64,000 nucleotides of DNA from JALYYC01 sp963795805 (GCA_963795805.1 CAWCIV010000001.1:248001-312000), one strand, 5' to 3'; counted from the first letter of the stretch, positions 41,745 through 50,349 are shown. Numbers and translations: made by a program. Notes: generated by a model from the sequence alone, not told the origin.

Positions 41745-42967
41745 GCAGACGCCTGGCTGCCCACGGAGGCCCGCACGCTGTCGCCATCGGGCGAGGCCGC
41801 CGGAAGCTCGAGGTAGAACGTGGTGCCCTTGCCTTCGAGGCTGTTCGCCCACGCCCGTCCGCCGTGCGCGGCGGCGACGCGTCGAAGCAGGTAAACGCCC
41901 AGCCCTCGTCCACGGGCAGGCGGCTCATCAGCGGGCACCGGACCGAACAGTTCCGCGAGGCGGTCAGCGCTGATGCCGGGACCGTCGTCTTTGACGATCA
42001 GTTGGACTCGATCGCGCGCGGACTCCCGCAGGCGAAGTTGCACCACGGTTGCCGTGCGAGCATGGGTGATGACGTTCTGCAGCATTTCGTCGAGCGCGGC
42101 CTCGAGCAGGGCAACATCGCCCCACACTTCGCCGTGGGCATCGAACTGGAGACGCAGCTGCATTCCAGCCTCGGCCATACGGTCTCTGATGCGCTGGGCC
42201 GAGGTCTGAGAGACATCAACCAGTGACACGCGCACCGTGAAGGCGAGCTCCATCGGGAGCCGTGACATCAGCAGCACCTGGTCCGCGACTCGGATCAAGG
42301 TCTCGGATTGCATCGCCAGCCGGCGCGCCACGAGCGGCATCTCGTCCGGGGGCACCTGGTTGTTGGTCAACATGTCCGCGTAGCCACGCAGGATGGCGAG
42401 TGGCTCCTTGACGTCCGCCGAGGCAAGCCGAATGGCCGAAACGGGCACCCGGCCATGACCATCGACCCGCGCGACCTCGGGCTGTTTCAGCCGTGGCGCG
42501 AGCAGGCCAGCGATCACCTGGACCAGGTCCTGATCCTGCTCGGTAAAAACCCGTGCCCCCTTGCCGAGGACGGCCAGAGTCCCGAACGGTTCGCCGCCTG
42601 GGATCGTGACGTTGACGCCGAGGTAGCTTGAGATCTCCAGCTCGCGTCGCATCAGGAGCGTCTTGAAGGGCTCCTGTTTGCTCGCGTCCCGGACATTGAC
42701 GATCTCGGTGTCGCGGGTCTCGCCGCTGAGAAACGTGTCCTCGAGCTGAAAACGATGGCCGCGCTCCAGCGGCGGGCCGCCGGTCGAAGCCGCCGCCATG
42801 ATCTCGAGGGCTCCATCGTCAAGCCGGCCAAGAAAAGCCGCCCGGACGTCCAACGACTCGATCAGGCACTGCAGGGCGCGGTCGATGACCTCGGGAAGCG
42901 GCCTGTCGAGGTTGGCGACCACCATGCGGCGGACCAGGCTCAGGGACGACTGGCGATCAGGGCTCAT
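41741..42967 (-). CDS. GAF-domain histidine-kinase-like protein lacking the phospho-acceptor His
   Basis: A 408-residue soluble protein. A GAF domain spans about 25-160 (DRALQCLIESLDVRAAFLGR, then GEPFGTLAVLGKG). The dimerisation helix has SADVKEPLAILRGYADML at 183-200 where a HisKA box normally reads SHELRTPL; Ala184 stands where His should be. The ATPase domain is intact: N-box DEMLQNVITHA, G1 DDGPGIS, G2 GRGLGVYLLRRV. It could bind ATP and partner or modulate a true kinase rather than autophosphorylate in the usual way. There is no response regulator nearby. Its stop overlaps DUF309's presumed CTG start. Confidence 0.78.
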   Translation of the reverse strand: MSPDRQSSLSLVRRMVVANLDRPLPEVIDRALQCLIESLDVRAAFLGRLDDGALEIMAAASTGGPPLERGHRFQLEDTFLSGETRDTEIVNVRDASKQEPFKTLLMRRELEISSYLGVNVTIPGGEPFGTLAVLGKGARVFTEQDQDLVQVIAGLLAPRLKQPEVARVDGHGRVPVSAIRLASADVKEPLAILRGYADMLTNNQVPPDEMPLVARRLAMQSETLIRVADQVLLMSRLPMELAFTVRVSLVDVSQTSAQRIRDRMAEAGMQLRLQFDAHGEVWGDVALLEAALDEMLQNVITHARTATVVQLRLRESARDRVQLIVKDDGPGISADRLAELFGPVPADEPPARGRGLGVYLLRRVAAAHGGRAWANSLEGKGTTFYLELPAASPDGDSVRASVGSQASA

Positions 42968-43044
42968 GAGAACGCGCACACGGTTATAACACGGCCGAGG
43001 CCAAAACGCTCTGGATTTCGGGTACGACATAAGATGTCGAGGCA

Positions 43045-43924
43045 TTGGCCGGGACATCGGAGGGGCGGGCGAACCTCCACCTGCACACGATCTTCAGCGA
43101 TGGCGAGTTGGCACCGGACCGGGTCGTCGCGGCTCACGCGACGGCCGCCTTCCAGGCCATCGCGCTGACCGACCACGATACGCTGGCCGGAATCGACGCG
43201 CTGGGCGGGCTCGAGGGCCTGGGAGTCCAGATCATCCCGGGCGTCGAACTCTCGATCGAGGATGACCCCTCACGGGGGCTCGTCCAGGTACACGTCCTGG
43301 GATACGGCTTTGATCTCCAGAGTCGGCCGCTGCGCCAGCGACTTGCCGAGGCCAGCGCCGCGCGCGAAGCGCAAAAACGCGAGACCGTACGCCGCCTGGC
43401 AGCGGCCGGCTATCGGGTCGACTGGGATGCGGTCCGGTCGCCGGGCGACGGGCAATGTCGGCAAGCCGCACATCGTAGCGGCGATCGAGGCCGCCAACCC
43501 GACCGCTTCGCGCGAGGAACTGTACCGGCAGATGGGTCCGGGCGGTGTGGCCAACGTGCCACGCGCGAAGGACCTGCCGCTTGAGGAGGCCGTGGCGCTG
43601 ATCGCCGGCGCGGGCGGCGCCGCCGTGCTGGCCCACCCTGGCGTCTACGACCATGTCCCGGATCTCGACGTCCTCTTTCGGAGCTGCGCGGTTGCCGGCG
43701 TCCTCGGCCTCGAAGTCACCTACCCCCAGGTGCCGGATGATCCCTATGGCCCGGCGAGCGCGGCGCTGATGGCGCACTTCCAGGAAACGGCAACGTCCTA
43801 CGGATGGGTCGCGACCGGCGGCGACGACTTCCATGGGCCGTTCGTCACGCCCTTGATCCGCCTGGCCGCCTGGACCGCGACCCCGGCTTCCTGTGTCGAG
43901 GCGCTCCTCGCGCGTAGGGCCTGA
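43045..43924 (+). pseudogene. PHP-domain phosphoesterase, frameshifted
   Basis: A PHP-domain metal-dependent phosphoesterase split by one extra base. The front part (from TTG 43045) has LHLHTIFSDGELAPDRV, AIALTDHDTLAGI and GVELSIEDDP, the metal-binding His/Asp/Glu motifs. The frame is lost after YRVDWDAVRSPG; one base over, TGNVGKPHIVAAI, VLAHPGVYDH and VATGGDDFHG continue to 43924. The combined length (880 bases, 293 codons plus one) fits the family. Either a real frameshift mutation or a base-call/assembly error explains it. If real, only a truncated protein to 43584 would be made. Confidence 0.72.
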
Positions 43925-43928
43925 TCGG

Positions 43929-44384
43929 TTATGGGCGGGGCGGCAGCACGAGGTTGGTCGAGCTCGCGATCGCGATCAACTGACCCTTGCTGTCGAACAC
44001 CTCGGCCGTGGCCACCGCGACCTGGCGCCCGCGCTGGAGGACCCGCCCGGTACTTCGCAGCGTTCCGGACTCGACCGTGGCCGGCTTGAGAAAGTTCACG
44101 TGGATCTCGGCGGTCGTAAAGTTCTCGCCGCCGGTCAGCGTGCTGTAGACGGCAAAGCCCATGGCGCTGTCCGCCAGCGAGGCGATCGCTCCGCCGTGCA
44201 CCACGCCGTTGGGGTTGTAGTGATCGCTTGAGACGGGCATCTCGAAGCTCGCGGTTCCGTCGGAAACCGCCGTGAAGCGCATCTTGAGAAGGGTGGGGAA
44301 GGGAGGGGGAGGCAGGCCACGGGAATCACCTCGTAGCGCGGCCTCGAGCCGGTCCCGCCCCGACGCGTCGGCCGGCATGGCCAT
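43929..44384 (-). CDS. PaaI-family hot-dog thioesterase
   Basis: A 151-residue hot-dog-fold thioesterase of the PaaI/DUF4442-like type. The signature NPNGVVHGGAIASLADSAMG includes the conserved HGG and Asp, and ENFTTAEIHVNFLKPA and RQVAVATAEVFDSKGQLIA follow. Such enzymes hydrolyse aryl- or acyl-CoA. No phenylacetate pathway gene is present, so the substrate is unknown. It converges on the broken PHP gene, with four bases between stops, and its ATG is 190 bases from the LysM-CHAP gene. Confidence 0.85.
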   Translation of the reverse strand: MAMPADASGRDRLEAALRGDSRGLPPPPFPTLLKMRFTAVSDGTASFEMPVSSDHYNPNGVVHGGAIASLADSAMGFAVYSTLTGGENFTTAEIHVNFLKPATVESGTLRSTGRVLQRGRQVAVATAEVFDSKGQLIAIASSTNLVLPPRP

Positions 44385-44423
44385 GGCCGCATTGTAAGTT
44401 GTATCAGCGGCCGCTGCCGCCCA

Positions 44424-44574
44424 CTCGCGCTTTGGTTACGGTCTCGACGTAACGCGAGCGTCACGAGGCAGTGAGAGCCCTCCACGGCGATGCAAGCCGG
44501 GTCTGCCAGCCGAGTTTGTCTCCATGTAGGCCGCGCGCTATGGCCAATCCGGGCAGGGGAAAAGGGGGACGTCG
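44424..44574 (+). promoter_or_regulatory. Structured leader upstream of LysM-CHAP gene (class unrecognised)
   Basis: CTCGC and GCGAG (44454-44458) enclose a GTTACG/CGTAAC stem (44435-44440, 44448-44453) with loop GTCTCGA, followed by several GC-rich paired segments up to the coding start (for example GGCGATGCAAGCC). About 120 bases separate the hairpin from the start, in the position of a riboswitch or attenuator. It does not clearly match the c-di-AMP or cobalamin classes. Confidence 0.4.
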
Positions 44575-45537
44575 CTGAAATACGCCGCGCCGCGCTTTGC
44601 AACGCATTCGGCCGTCCTCGTCATGGCTGCGGCCATGCCCTGGGCAATGCTGCACATGCCAGTCGGCGCGACCTCGGCGCTGGCCGGTTCCAACGTTCCC
44701 GGAACCCCCGTGGCCCAGGCGCAGTTCGGCCGCGCGGTCGACGGCATCGGCTGGTCGATGAGCGGCGCCATGGTGGTCCCGGCTCTGCCCGTCACCCCGG
44801 CAAGCACCGATAAGCATCGCGATATCGTCCACTACAGTGCCAAGGCCGGCGAGACGCTACGCGCTGTGGCAGGCCGGTACGGACTGAGCGTGAACACGCT
44901 GCTGTGGTCGAACCCCTCCCTCGTGGATCAGTTGAGCGCCGGCCAGGAAGTCCTGATCCCGCCGATCGACGGGGTTCTTGTCAAGCTGACGGCGACCGAT
45001 ACCGTCGCCGCGCTGGCGTTGAAGTATCGGACCGAATCCGACGCAATTATCGAGTTCAACCTGCTTCGCCATCCCGAGACGCTTCCCGTTGGCGATTTCA
45101 TGATGGTGCCGTACGGCGTTGGACCCGAGCCGGCCTCCGTGCCGCAACCGGTCGCGCATACGGTCAGTGCCGGCCGGCGCGCCGTATTCGTCCAGCCGGT
45201 TTACTCGGCCGGTGGTGGCTACTACCCCTTCGGTCAATGCACCTGGTACGTCAACACCCGCCGCGCGGCACCCTGGGGTGGAAACGCCTGGCAGTGGTAC
45301 GGCCGGGCACGCGCCTACGGTCGGCCGGAGGGTCCGACCCCGCGCGTGGGCGCGATCATGGTCACCTGGGAGTCTCCGTACTGGGGCCACGTCGCCTACG
45401 TCGAACAGGTCTATGGCGACGGCAGCTGGCTGATCTCAGAGATGAACTACTACGGCGATCCGGGCGGCGGCTGGGGCCGCGTCAGCTACCGGCACGTCAT
45501 GCCGGGCACCGTTCCGCTGATCGGCTTCATCTACTGA
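44575..45537 (+). CDS. LysM-CHAP secreted peptidoglycan hydrolase-like protein
   Basis: About 320 residues. A signal peptide is evident when read from CTG 44575 (LKYAAPRFATHSAVLVMAAA), which has an AGGGGG site six bases upstream; the first ATG is at 44623. Two LysM repeats follow (VHYSAKAGETLRAVAGRYGL and VKLTATDTVAALALKY). A C-terminal CHAP domain has Cys in YPFGQCTWYVNTRR and His in YWGHVAYVEQV. CHAP enzymes are cell-wall amidases or endopeptidases. The catalytic pair is present, so activity is likely. Its stop overlaps the convergent amidase stop by seven bases. Confidence 0.83.
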   Translation: MKYAAPRFATHSAVLVMAAAMPWAMLHMPVGATSALAGSNVPGTPVAQAQFGRAVDGIGWSMSGAMVVPALPVTPASTDKHRDIVHYSAKAGETLRAVAGRYGLSVNTLLWSNPSLVDQLSAGQEVLIPPIDGVLVKLTATDTVAALALKYRTESDAIIEFNLLRHPETLPVGDFMMVPYGVGPEPASVPQPVAHTVSAGRRAVFVQPVYSAGGGYYPFGQCTWYVNTRRAAPWGGNAWQWYGRARAYGRPEGPTPRVGAIMVTWESPYWGHVAYVEQVYGDGSWLISEMNYYGDPGGGWGRVSYRHVMPGTVPLIGFIY

Positions 45538-46880
45538 TCCGAGGTCGGGTCCGCTTCACGTTGCTCGATCAGCTCGGCGACCGCGAGCAAGCGCCCCTCC
45601 TCGTCCCAGGGTGCGACCAGCTGGAGCCCGACTGGCAGGCCGTTGAGCCGGCCGCAGGGGACCGATAGCGCCGGCACGCCGGCAAGGTTGAAGGGCTGGG
45701 TGAGGCGCACCAGCGCGCCATCCACCGGCTCTTCGCCATCCCGCCAGCTGACTGTCCGGAGGCCGATCGGCGGTGCGGTGATGGGCGTCGTCGGCAGCGC
45801 GAGGACGTCGACCCGCTCGAACACCCGCCACAAGGCCTCCTTGAGCCTGGACCGGGCGCGCTGTGCCGTGGCGTACTCCGCACCCGACACCAGGGTGCCA
45901 AGTTGGAGACGCAGCCGGACGTCCGTGCCGTAGGCTCGTGGCCGCCGCCGGAGCCAGCGGGCATGCACCGCACTGGCCTCCGCACGCAGCGTCACGAGTT
46001 GCATCGCCACGGTCCAATCGAGCTCCGGAATTGTCATCGACGTCACGTGCAGGCCGCGCGCGCGAAGCCCGTCGACGCCGGACGCCACCCGCCCGGCGAT
46101 ACCTGGTTGCACGCGATCGAGGAAAGCGCCCTTCAGCACGCCGACCCGCAGGCCCGCGGTCGGCCGTCGCCGCACCCGGCGGCCGGCCAGGATTTCGAAC
46201 AGAAGCCGAGCGTCGTCCACGCTGCGGGCCAGCGGTCCCGCGTGATCGAGCGTGAACGCCAGTGGGATTGCCCCGTCCAGTGGGATCGCGCCGAAGGTCG
46301 GTTTCAGGCCGACGCAGCCGCAGAGTGCCGCGGGAATGCGAATCGACCCCCCGGTATCGGACCCGAGCGCCGCGGCGGCCAGCCCGCTGACGACCGCGAT
46401 CGCCGAGCCTCCACTCGATCCGCCAGGGATCCGGGTCGGGTCCCACGGGTTCCTGGCAACGCCCCACCAGGGATTCCCATTTGTGACGCCGTAGGCAAAC
46501 TCGTGAAGATTCGTCTTGCCCAGGATGACCGCGCCGGCACCACGCAGGCTGGCCACGGCCGCGGCGTCGGCATCGGGGACCCAGTGCCGGAGGATCCGCG
46601 AACCGGCGGTGGTCCGCAGCGCGCGCGTCGCAAATAGATCCTTGACCGCGACCGGGATTCCCACCAGCGCGGAGGCGTCACCGCGCGCCAGCCGGGTGGC
46701 TGCGCGGCGTGCCTGGCGGGTGGCAGTCGCGCTGTCAACCGTGATGAACGCGCGCAGCCCCGTCTGCGCCCGGGTGCGCGCCAGGTAGATCTCGAGCAAC
46801 TCCGCCGGCGAGACGCGGCGCGCCCGCAGCAGCCGGGCCAGCCGCCGCAGTGGCAGTCGCGAGACGTCGTCGGGCGTCAC
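45531..46880 (-). CDS. Amidase-signature amidase (GatA-like)
   Basis: A 449-residue amidase. The catalytic Lys is in GIPVAVKDLFAT, the cis-Ser in IPGGSSGGSAIAVVSGLA and the nucleophile Ser in GSDTGGSIRIPAALCG. GTG at 46880 is the start because it lies in a GTGA overlap with a small upstream gene and the LRRLARLLRARRVSPAELLE helix follows. Presence of a small GatC-like partner recalls the AtzE/AtzG or GatCAB layout, but there is no GatB. The substrate is undetermined: biuret-like, aryl or peptide amide. Expression is tied to the small gene upstream. Confidence 0.84.
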   Translation of the reverse strand: MTPDDVSRLPLRRLARLLRARRVSPAELLEIYLARTRAQTGLRAFITVDSATATRQARRAATRLARGDASALVGIPVAVKDLFATRALRTTAGSRILRHWVPDADAAAVASLRGAGAVILGKTNLHEFAYGVTNGNPWWGVARNPWDPTRIPGGSSGGSAIAVVSGLAAAALGSDTGGSIRIPAALCGCVGLKPTFGAIPLDGAIPLAFTLDHAGPLARSVDDARLLFEILAGRRVRRRPTAGLRVGVLKGAFLDRVQPGIAGRVASGVDGLRARGLHVTSMTIPELDWTVAMQLVTLRAEASAVHARWLRRRPRAYGTDVRLRLQLGTLVSGAEYATAQRARSRLKEALWRVFERVDVLALPTTPITAPPIGLRTVSWRDGEEPVDGALVRLTQPFNLAGVPALSVPCGRLNGLPVGLQLVAPWDEEGRLLAVAELIEQREADPTSDQ

Positions 46881-47032
46881 GGCAGGGATCCGGCGCCCCC
46901 GAAGGCCTCGAGAAACGAATCGACGAGGGCCCGGTAGCGGGTCCATGCGGGCAGCAGGGCATCGATCTCGACCGGGCTCAACCGCAGGCCGGCGGCCTGC
47001 AGCGCCGAGGTGAGTTGTTCTCTCTGCGTCAC
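46877..47032 (-). CDS. Small GatC/AtzG-like partner protein
   Basis: A 51-residue protein: VTQREQLTSALQAAGLRL at the start, SPVEIDALLPAWTRYRALVD next and LEAFGGAGSLP at the end. It is a short helical protein with the ALxxAGLxLxxxEIxALxPAW pattern of small GatC-like amidase subunits. The TGA stop overlaps the amidase GTG start (GTGA), so the two are translationally coupled. In AtzE-AtzG and GatC-GatA the small protein wraps and stabilises the amidase; that role here is inferred. It is too short for most gene callers and no Shine-Dalgarno stands out. Confidence 0.6.
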   Translation of the reverse strand: MTQREQLTSALQAAGLRLSPVEIDALLPAWTRYRALVDSFLEAFGGAGSLP

Positions 47033-47093
47033 CGCCACAGTATGGCAACCAGTGCCATGGCGCAGCTATCAGGTCATGCGAGCGTCAAAGCGT

Positions 47094-47121
47094 TTGACAA
47101 GACTGATTCCGCGGTCATAAG
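47094..47121 (+). promoter_or_regulatory. Candidate sigma-70 promoter
   Basis: A perfect TTGACA (47094-47099), a 16-base spacer and CATAAG (47116-47121) lie about 100 bases before the ATG at 47220. It is the best -35 box in the window and likely drives the 473-residue orphan gene. Confidence 0.5.
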
Positions 47122-47219
47122 CTGCCCATGCCGCCAACCTGCCCTTGGGGAAGCGCTGGCCGGCGGCGGCTGCGCTGAAGTTTATTCACCGATCACTATT
47201 TGAGGAGTCCTGAAAAACG

Positions 47220-48641
47220 ATGTTGCTTGTGGAAGTCCGCCGCCTGGAGATCGCCCCGACGACCGACCAGTTCTGGACCATCGTGTCCCGGGTGAACGGC
47301 CCGGATTTCATGGGCGTCCTCTATCGCGCCCGTGAAGCGATCTTCGACAGCGCCGGCATCAGCTTTACGATCGACCTACTCAACAAGTTTCTCCAGTTCG
47401 ACGTGACGAAGAGCTGGTCGGCAGCCGACGAAGGCGAGTTGTTCATGGGCTCGTCGCCGGTGGTGGGCTGGCTGCGGGTGCGCCGTCCGGGCTCCGCGAC
47501 GCTGCGCGAGCTGCGCTCCGACGAGATGCATTTCATGGAGCTGGAGCACGCCGCCAAGCCGGCGTTTGTCGAGGTTGGCGTGGCGTTCCGCGCCGGCAGC
47601 GAGAAAGCGCGGACCGATTTCTTGAAGCGCATCCGCACAGCGTCCCAGGAGGCGATCGGACAGGAAGTGGGTACCCCCTCGTCCTGGCCGCTTCTCACGC
47701 CGGTCAGCAGCCATAACTTCGAGGCGATCCGGAAGTCGCGGCAGGCGAGCTTCGAGCCGTCCACTGAGGAAAGCCAGGCGATGGCCGCCTTTACGACCCC
47801 GGAGATCCGCGCCCTGATTCGCGACCTCGAGCGGGTCGGATCCTTGACGGTATCCGATCTTCCGAAAGTGCTTGGCGAAGCGCAGGGCACAGCCGTCGCC
47901 GGCCGCCTGGGCGAGCTGCGCACGCTCGGATTGATCCAGTCGGAATATGTCATCGTTTGCTCCCGCACCGGCAACGCGGTGCTACGGACGGACGATCCAA
48001 ACAAGTTGCAGAAGATGGCGCCGGATTGGATGAAGTGCGCCTGCGGACGGCCGCTCAACGAGGAACGCGTTGACCAGGTCATCATGCCGACCGATCGCGC
48101 CACCGCGCTGAATGACCACGGCCGTTGGATGACCACCCTGGCGAGTGCCGTGCTCAACAGACTGGGCATCAGCCGCGAGCAGGTGATCGTGGACTCCGGG
48201 CCGGCCGGGACCGACATCGTGCTCGACATGAGTGGCGACCTGGTCCTGGTGGTGCTGAAGGATCGCGAATTCAACCTTGCGGACGCTTATGCCTTCAACG
48301 CAAAGATCTCGCGGATCAAGGCCGCGGAAGGTGTCATCGTCACCAACGAGGGCCTATCGGGCGACGCCAAGAAGATGGTCCAGGACGAGCTTGGACCGCA
48401 GCGCGCCCGCATCACCGATCCGTTCCGGATCACATTCGTCGAGGGCATCCAGGCGATGGAGCACGAGCTCGGGCGCGTGATCGAGCGCCGGCGCCGCCAG
48501 TACTTCCTGCGCGCGCTTGGCGACCTGGCCACCATCCAGGGCTTGAACATCGGGCAGCTCGCCCTCGCCAAGGTAGAAGCCGGCGGTCGGAGCGGAAAGG
48601 CCGAAATCGTCGCCCAGGAGGCCGTCGCCGCCGAAGCCTGA
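47220..48641 (+). CDS. Uncharacterised protein with winged-helix and nuclease-like regions
   Basis: A 473-residue soluble protein not assigned to a known family. About 195-255 looks like a winged helix (LTVSDLPKVLGEAQGTAVAG, then LRTLGLIQSEYVIV). A CxC pair follows (WMKCACGRPL, Cys273 and Cys275). Residues about 300-390 (LNRLGISREQVIVDSGPAGT, IVLDMSGDLVLVVLKDRE, VIVTNEGLSGDAKKMV) resemble a PD-(D/E)xK restriction-endonuclease-like fold, with Asp332 and Lys347 as candidate residues, but the usual Glu is not seen. It is a single transcription unit with a good promoter and a GAGGAG-type site. Its role is unknown. Confidence 0.8.
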   Translation: MLLVEVRRLEIAPTTDQFWTIVSRVNGPDFMGVLYRAREAIFDSAGISFTIDLLNKFLQFDVTKSWSAADEGELFMGSSPVVGWLRVRRPGSATLRELRSDEMHFMELEHAAKPAFVEVGVAFRAGSEKARTDFLKRIRTASQEAIGQEVGTPSSWPLLTPVSSHNFEAIRKSRQASFEPSTEESQAMAAFTTPEIRALIRDLERVGSLTVSDLPKVLGEAQGTAVAGRLGELRTLGLIQSEYVIVCSRTGNAVLRTDDPNKLQKMAPDWMKCACGRPLNEERVDQVIMPTDRATALNDHGRWMTTLASAVLNRLGISREQVIVDSGPAGTDIVLDMSGDLVLVVLKDREFNLADAYAFNAKISRIKAAEGVIVTNEGLSGDAKKMVQDELGPQRARITDPFRITFVEGIQAMEHELGRVIERRRRQYFLRALGDLATIQGLNIGQLALAKVEAGGRSGKAEIVAQEAVAAEA

Positions 48642-48712
48642 CCTGACCTGCGAGACGGCGCTCGTTCCAGTTGCGGTCGGAAAACTGCAACGTGGGCGCG
48701 TAGTGTAGTCAT

Positions 48713-48904
48713 ATGAAAACCGTCAGCCTCGTGGCCGGCATCCTCGCCGTCCTTACCGGAGGCGTCTGGATTCTTCAGGGAGTAGGCATCCTCCCGGGCA
48801 GCTTCATGTCCGGCCAGCGGATGTGGCTGCTGATCGGCCTGGTGGTCGCGCTCGTCGGCCTCGTCCTCGTCTATAACGGCCTGCGCCGGACCGCGCCACG
48901 CTGA
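48713..48904 (+). CDS. Small two-helix membrane protein
   Basis: A 63-residue protein with transmembrane segments VSLVAGILAVLTGGVWILQG and WLLIGLVVALVGLVLVYNGL, and a short basic tail (RRTAPR). It resembles tiny membrane proteins of unknown function in related genomes. Its TGA stop overlaps the presumed CTG start (CTGA) of the molybdopterin oxidoreductase gene, so the two are translationally coupled. It could be an accessory membrane subunit, inferred from gene order only. The ATG at 48713 lacks a strong Shine-Dalgarno. Confidence 0.75.
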   Translation: MKTVSLVAGILAVLTGGVWILQGVGILPGSFMSGQRMWLLIGLVVALVGLVLVYNGLRRTAPR

Positions 48905-50334
48905 AACCGATCCCACATCGGACACTGATCTCCGGGCTCAGCGCCGGGGCGCTCGCGCTTGGCCTGGATTACCTCGCGCATGCCCTCTTCAACGTTCCCT
49001 TGCTGCCGGAGCAGCTTGGCTATCTCCTCGTCAAGGTCCTGCCGCTGCCCGTCTTCGAGAACCTGCTCAAGGCGCTTGGGGTGGTGGCGCGCCCACTGCT
49101 CCTGGTGGGCGCCACCGTCGTCATCGTCGGGGCATACGGCCTCGGAGTGGTCGGGGCGATCCGACTCCTTGGTGAGCGCGGACTGCTGGCCTTTGCCGGT
49201 GTCGTGGCCCTGGTCTCGGGCGGCATCGCGTGGATCGCGGCGACGCCCGGCGATGCCCCGCTCGCCCTCGCCGCCGAGGTGGTGATCCTGGCGGGGATGG
49301 TGCCGGCGACCGGTCGTCTCCTCGAGCGCTTGAGCAGGTCGGAGCCCGAGAGCGCCGAACGACGGATCCTGCTGCGCAATCTGTTCTTCGGTGCGGTCGG
49401 GCTTGCCGTCCTCGGGATCGGCTTCGTCGACGTGCGACGGTTTCTGACGGCGCTGGCCATGAAAGAGGGGAGCCGCGCCGACACCGAGATCACGAGTGTC
49501 GGCGACTTCTACGTTGTCTCGAAGAACCTCGGAGGCGATCCGGTCGTCGACGGCACGAGCTGGCGGCTCGTCCTCCCGACGCGCAGCCTGACCTACGCGG
49601 AGCTTCTCGCCATGCCGTCGCAGCGGCTGGAACTGACCCTCGAGTGCATCAGCAATGACGTCGGCGGGACCTTGATCAGCAACGGTTTGTGGCAGGGCCC
49701 TCGTGTGGCGGACGTCCTGGCACTGACGACCGTCCCGGCCGATGCAGCGTGGATGCTGATGGAGAGTGCCGATGGGTACACGGAGAGCTTCCGGCTCTCG
49801 AACCTCACGCCGGACCACCTCCTCGTGACGCACCTCAATGGGAGCCCGCTGACGCCGCCGCATGGCTATCCGGCCCGCTTCATCTTTCCCGGCCACTATG
49901 GGATGAAGCAGCCGAAGTGGGTGACGCGCATCCGGTTCTCGTCGACCGACAAGCCCGGGTACTGGGAGAACAACGGCTGGGACGAGCAGGCGATTGTCAA
50001 GACGATGTCGCGCATCGATGCGCCGGCGGACGGCGCAGCGCTCCCCGCGGGAACCGTGCATTTTGCCGGGATCGCCTTCGCCGGCTCCCGCCGGATCGGC
50101 GCCGTCGAGGTCAGCTGGGACGGAGGACAACGCTGGCAGCCGGCCGATCTGGCGGCGGAGTTCTCGCCGTATGCCTGGCGGTTCTGGCAGCTCGACGCGA
50201 ACCTGTCGGCGGGCCACTACAGTGTCCATGTCCGAGCGCGGGACGGCCAGGGCGCGTTGCAGTCGGCTGCCTCAGCGCCCACCCTGCCGAATGGGGCGGA
50301 CGGGTACCACGCGATCCTGCTCGACGTTCGCTAG
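48901..50334 (+). CDS. Membrane-anchored molybdopterin oxidoreductase (sulfite oxidase-like)
   Basis: About 477 residues. The N-terminal 150 or so hold four to five transmembrane helices. The sulfite-oxidase-like molybdopterin domain follows (YVVSKNLGGDPVVDGTSWRL, then TLECISNDVGGTLISNGLW with Mo-ligand Cys249). The C-terminal Ig-like dimerisation domain includes GIAFAGSRRIGAVEVSWDGG. CTG at 48901 overlaps the previous stop; the alternative TTG at 49000 would remove the first helix (SGLSAGALALGLDYLAHALF). Such proteins reduce or oxidise sulfur or other oxyanion substrates. The electron partner is not visible. Confidence 0.8.
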   Translation: MKPIPHRTLISGLSAGALALGLDYLAHALFNVPLLPEQLGYLLVKVLPLPVFENLLKALGVVARPLLLVGATVVIVGAYGLGVVGAIRLLGERGLLAFAGVVALVSGGIAWIAATPGDAPLALAAEVVILAGMVPATGRLLERLSRSEPESAERRILLRNLFFGAVGLAVLGIGFVDVRRFLTALAMKEGSRADTEITSVGDFYVVSKNLGGDPVVDGTSWRLVLPTRSLTYAELLAMPSQRLELTLECISNDVGGTLISNGLWQGPRVADVLALTTVPADAAWMLMESADGYTESFRLSNLTPDHLLVTHLNGSPLTPPHGYPARFIFPGHYGMKQPKWVTRIRFSSTDKPGYWENNGWDEQAIVKTMSRIDAPADGAALPAGTVHFAGIAFAGSRRIGAVEVSWDGGQRWQPADLAAEFSPYAWRFWQLDANLSAGHYSVHVRARDGQGALQSAASAPTLPNGADGYHAILLDVR

Positions 50335-50349
50335 TACAATTCGCCATCC

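Noticed and set aside
44385..44574. c-di-AMP (ydaO) or cobalamin riboswitch
   Set aside because: Position fits, and pieces such as GATGCAAGCCGGG are suggestive, but the diagnostic cores of neither class are present.
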